This document shows, in pieces, positions 4,610-7,220 of a stretch of 7,220 nucleotides of DNA. The notes beneath the pieces were generated by a model that had not been told where the DNA came from, did not search any database, and worked only from the letters and a program-made list of their open reading frames with translations. The first letter of the stretch is position 1. Every line of letters begins with the position of its first letter. Source of the DNA: CAYTRP01 sp964625145 (GTDB taxonomy: Bacteria > Sumerlaeota > Sumerlaeia > SLMS01 > JAHLLQ01). The stretch spans positions 1 through 7,220 of the forward strand of contig CAZVAQ010000169.1 in the NCBI GenBank assembly GCA_964625145.1, in the 5' to 3' direction. The translations under genes and the position numbers were made by a program.

Positions 4610-5650
4610 ATGCCGACCCCCGTCCTCAGCAAGCGCGAGCGCTTTATCCTGACCGCCAACGGGCAGGAGACCGACCGGCCTCCGGTGTGGATCATGCGCC
4701 AGGCGGGTCGGTACATGCCGCAGTACCAGGCCCTGCGGGAGCGCTATGGGTTTCGGGATCTGTGCGTGAATCCGGAAGCCTCCGTCGCCGCATCGCTGCT
4801 GCCGTTGGAGCTGCTGGACATCGATATTCTCATCATCTTCAACGACATCCTGATTCCGTTGGAGGAGATGGGGCTGACGGTGGATTTCCCCGGCGGCGGT
4901 CCGCAGATCATGGATCCGCCCCGCGACGAATCGGCGCTGGATCGCTTTCGCGCCGTGACGTTCGACGACCCGCCGGTTTGTCAGGGCATCCGGTTGCTGC
5001 GGCAGAAGACCGACGACCAATTGGCGGTCCTCGGCTTTGCGGGTTCACCGTTCACGCTGCTGGGCTATGCCGTGGAGGGGAAGTTGTCGCGCAACGCGCA
5101 GGAAATCCGCGGCTTGATGCTGCGCGAACCGGCGTTGGTGCACGAGATGCTCCGCCGTTTGACCGACACGGTCGTCAACTATCTGGTGGCGCAGGTGGAA
5201 AGTGGCGGCGCGGCGGGCGTGCAGGTCTTCGAATCGCTGGGCAACATCCTGTCCCCTTGGGAGTACGAGGAGTTCGCCACCCGCTACACGCGCGAAGTCA
5301 TCGCCCGGTTCCAAGCAGCCTGTCCCGGAGTGCCGGTGATTCTGTTCTCAAGGGGCTCGTCGACCTATCTGGAATTGATGGAGTCGACCGGCGCCGACGT
5401 GTTGAGCATTGACTGGACGATGCAGTTGGCCGATGCGCGCCGGCGCACCAGCAAGCCGCTTCAGGGGAACCTCGACCCGTTGGTCATGACGGTGCCAGGC
5501 AGTGTGGAGGAGCAGTTCGCGCGCATGCTGGAGGGATTTGATTGGCGTCGCGGATGGATCGCGAACCTGGGGCATGGTATCATCCCGCAGGCGAGCGTGG
5601 AAGCGGCGCAGCGCTTCGTGAAGTGCGTCCAGAATCTTGCATCGAAGTAG
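4610..5650 (+). CDS. hemE: Uroporphyrinogen III decarboxylase
   Basis: HemE removes four carboxyl groups from the acetate side chains of uroporphyrinogen III, giving coproporphyrinogen III. It is a cytosolic, cofactor-free enzyme, usually a dimer. The 346-residue length is typical. The substrate-binding segment PVWIMRQAGRYMPQY (25-39) carries Arg30 and Arg34. Asp79 in IFNDIL (76-81) is the expected pyrrole-binding aspartate; the residue before it is Asn where Ser is usual. Other family blocks are GFAGSPFTLLGYAVEG (142-157) with Tyr153, VFESLGNILSP (206-216), LQGNLDP (284-290) and ANLGHGIIP (318-326) with His322. The ATG at 4610 was chosen because similarity begins shortly after it; the frame stays open upstream to 4388 but with no family signal. 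The SD is weak. hemN follows after 7 bases, so the two are almost certainly cotranscribed. Confidence 0.97.
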   Translation: MPTPVLSKRERFILTANGQETDRPPVWIMRQAGRYMPQYQALRERYGFRDLCVNPEASVAASLLPLELLDIDILIIFNDILIPLEEMGLTVDFPGGGPQIMDPPRDESALDRFRAVTFDDPPVCQGIRLLRQKTDDQLAVLGFAGSPFTLLGYAVEGKLSRNAQEIRGLMLREPALVHEMLRRLTDTVVNYLVAQVESGGAAGVQVFESLGNILSPWEYEEFATRYTREVIARFQAACPGVPVILFSRGSSTYLELMESTGADVLSIDWTMQLADARRRTSKPLQGNLDPLVMTVPGSVEEQFARMLEGFDWRRGWIANLGHGIIPQASVEAAQRFVKCVQNLASK

Positions 5651-5657
5651 CGGTGAC

Positions 5658-7043
5658 ATGAGTCCTGCAAACCGACAGAATTTCGCGCAGCTCGGCATCA
5701 CGGCGGAAACGCTCGCGGCATACGACAAGCGCATTCCTCGCTACACCAGCTACCCGACGGCGCCGGTCTGGACCGAGGATTTCCAGGGGCCCCAGTGGGA
5801 CGCGCATCTGGCGGCAAAGGCGGCAACGACGCGCGACTTGTCGCTGTACGTGCACATCCCGTTTTGCCAGAAGCGGTGCCTGTTTTGCGCGTGCAACGTG
5901 ATCGCGACACGGCACGAGGGCGTCGCGGACAAGTACCTGGACGACGTGGAGCTGGAGGTGCGCCTGGCGCGGCGGCATTTGCATGACGACAACCGCGTGA
6001 TCCAACTGCACCTCGGCGGAGGAACGCCGAACTATCTGAACGATGCGGAGATGGGTCGCCTGATTGGGCTGCTGCGCAGCGAGTTCTCGTTCTCCGGCCA
6101 GATCGAGCAGAGCATCGAGGTGGATCCGCGCATTGCCACGCGCGAGGAGATCTTCCGCCTGCACCAGCGCGACGGCTTCAACCGCATCAGCTTTGGCGTG
6201 CAGGATTTCTCCGATGCGACACAGCACGCCATCGGCCGCGAGCAGGGGCGCGACGCGTCGTTCAACAATGTGCAGGCCGCGCGCGACGCGGGATTCCGCA
6301 GCGTGAACATCGACCTGATCTACGGCCTGCCCAAGCAGACGGCGCAGACATGGTCCGACACGATGGATTGCGTGTGCGAGCTGAAGCCGGATCGGCTTGC
6401 GCTGTACAACTTCGCCTGGCTGCCGGGGAAGCTTCCGCACCAGAAAAAGCTCAAGGCCGAGGACATGCCCTCCGCGGAATTGCGCGTGGAAATGTTCATC
6501 GAGGCACACAACCGCTTGACGGCGAACGGATGGCGCTATCTGGGCATGGATCACTACGCGCGCGAGACGGATTCGCTGACGCGTGCGTTCGAGGCCGGCA
6601 CCATGCGGCGCAATTTCATGGGCTACACGACATTGCGCGGGACGGACCTCCTGGGCTTTGGTGTCTCGGCCATCAGCGACTTCGCGGGTGCCTTCTCACA
6701 GAACACGAAGAAGCTGAATGTCTATCACGACGAACTGGTAAAGGGCATCTTCCCGCTGGAGCGCGGCATGCTTCTCTCGGAGGACGACCTGCTGCGGCGC
6801 GAATGCATCGAGAGCCTCATGTGCCAGGCGCGTCTCGACCGGCATGACGAGCGCATGGCGCGCCTGATCGACGAGGTGCGCGAGCCGCTGGAGGAACTCG
6901 AGCGCGACGGATTGGTGGAGCTGAATGATGAGGCGTTGCTGGTGACGCTGAAGGGGCAGGTCTTCCTGCGCAACATCGCGGTGCTCTTCGATGCCTACAT
7001 GAACCGGCTGGCGAAGAATCCCGTGTTCTCACGCGCGGTGTGA
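5658..7043 (+). CDS. hemN: Oxygen-independent coproporphyrinogen III oxidase (radical SAM)
   Basis: HemN oxidatively decarboxylates two propionate groups of coproporphyrinogen III to make protoporphyrinogen IX, using S-adenosylmethionine and a [4Fe-4S] cluster instead of oxygen. The 461 residues match the E. coli-type enzyme end to end. RYTSYPTAP is at 28-36, Tyr64 starts YVHIPFC, and the cluster motif CxxxCxxCxC is Cys70, Cys74, Cys77 and Cys79. The last Cys separates true HemN from many HemW-like proteins. Further blocks are LGGGTPNYL (119-127), EVDPR (154-158), ISFGVQDF (177-184), IDLIYGLPKQT (218-228), GMDHYARETD (296-305), NFMGYTT (319-325), LLGFGVSAISDF (331-342) and the terminal FSRAV. 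ATG at 5658 is preferred over an in-frame TTG at 5637 that would overlap hemE. It is the second gene of the operon. Confidence 0.97.
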   Translation: MSPANRQNFAQLGITAETLAAYDKRIPRYTSYPTAPVWTEDFQGPQWDAHLAAKAATTRDLSLYVHIPFCQKRCLFCACNVIATRHEGVADKYLDDVELEVRLARRHLHDDNRVIQLHLGGGTPNYLNDAEMGRLIGLLRSEFSFSGQIEQSIEVDPRIATREEIFRLHQRDGFNRISFGVQDFSDATQHAIGREQGRDASFNNVQAARDAGFRSVNIDLIYGLPKQTAQTWSDTMDCVCELKPDRLALYNFAWLPGKLPHQKKLKAEDMPSAELRVEMFIEAHNRLTANGWRYLGMDHYARETDSLTRAFEAGTMRRNFMGYTTLRGTDLLGFGVSAISDFAGAFSQNTKKLNVYHDELVKGIFPLERGMLLSEDDLLRRECIESLMCQARLDRHDERMARLIDEVREPLEELERDGLVELNDEALLVTLKGQVFLRNIAVLFDAYMNRLAKNPVFSRAV

Positions 7044-7105
7044 GCCCCCATGCATCCACGGGAGCCTCGCCACTTATTGCCCTTCCGGGTGGCCATTCCG
7101 GAGTT

Positions 7106-7119
7106 GCATTCATGAATGC
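7106..7119. promoter_or_regulatory. Perfect 14-bp palindrome over a start codon
   Basis: GCATTCATGAATGC is its own reverse complement. It contains the ATG (7112-7114) of the partial ORF that follows. A repressor dimer bound here could block that gene, or the palindrome could be chance. Confidence 0.4.
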
Positions 7120-7220
7120 TAGACAAACCCTTCTCTGGACGCCATTGGAAGTGTGCGACCTGGGACATCATCCACTACTCTCAAGTGAAAATGAACCCGC
7201 GAGGGATCACATTTCATTAG
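7112..7220 (+). CDS. Possible N-terminus of an unidentified gene leaving the window
   Basis: From ATG at 7112 the frame is open for 36 codons to the right edge, starting MNARQTLLWTPLEVCDLG. GGAG (7100-7103) lies eight bases before the ATG, a good ribosome site. The visible residues match no family I recognise. They are not strongly hydrophobic, so no signal peptide is suggested. The last 100 bases are about 49% G+C, clearly below the flanking genes. That argues either for non-coding spacer or for a gene of different origin. Since a chance open frame of this length is common, confidence is low. Confidence 0.35.
   Translation, partial: MNARQTLLWTPLEVCDLGHHPLLSSENEPARDHISL

Noticed and set aside
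7082..7103. Terminator after hemN
   Set aside because: A 6-bp stem with a bulged T (7082-7088/7098-7103) is present but no T-run follows. Its 3' arm also coincides with the SD of the next ORF, so a terminator is not supported.

Overview
This is a GC-rich bacterial chromosomal window with five well-supported genes or gene groups and several structured non-coding stretches. The sequence does not fix the phylum. The high GC, the hemE-hemN pair, the absence of a clear Shine-Dalgarno (SD) site before most starts and the purine-rich 9-nt intergenic repeat would suit a planctomycete-like or candidate-phylum bacterium, but that is inference. No phage, insertion sequence, CRISPR array, rRNA or tRNA is visible.

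Layout. Positions 1-88 hold the possible tail of a plus-strand gene and its intrinsic terminator. Positions 89-338 look gene-free but are not empty. Read on the minus strand they contain, in order, three direct repeats resembling DnaA boxes (272-303), a perfect TTGACA -35 hexamer (263-268), an SD region matching the 16S 3' tail over about 12 nt (216-227), a 12-codon ORF (172-210), and nested hairpins with a GCAA tetraloop (104-169). This is the most unusual part of the window and may be a small independent transcription unit.

Positions 339-2693 (minus) encode a Ski2-like superfamily 2 helicase whose C-terminus carries an OmpR/PhoB-type winged-helix DNA-binding domain. This is an uncommon fusion. 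Upstream of it (2694-3002) lie helically phased AGCGAAA repeats, a G-quadruplex motif and a degenerate 9-nt tandem repeat that ends just past the next gene. Positions 3003-4385 (minus) encode RarA/MgsA, the AAA+ ATPase acting at stalled replication forks. The minus-strand half therefore concerns DNA maintenance.

A 224-bp divergent spacer (4386-4609) with a perfect 11-bp inverted repeat separates rarA from a plus-strand heme operon. That operon is hemE (uroporphyrinogen III decarboxylase, 4610-5650), then after 7 nt hemN (oxygen-independent coproporphyrinogen III oxidase, 5658-7043). They catalyse consecutive steps: uroporphyrinogen III to coproporphyrinogen III to protoporphyrinogen IX. Using HemN means the second step needs no oxygen. 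After hemN the GC content drops to about 49% over the last 100 bases, and an ORF with a good SD and a 14-bp palindrome over its start codon runs off the right edge.
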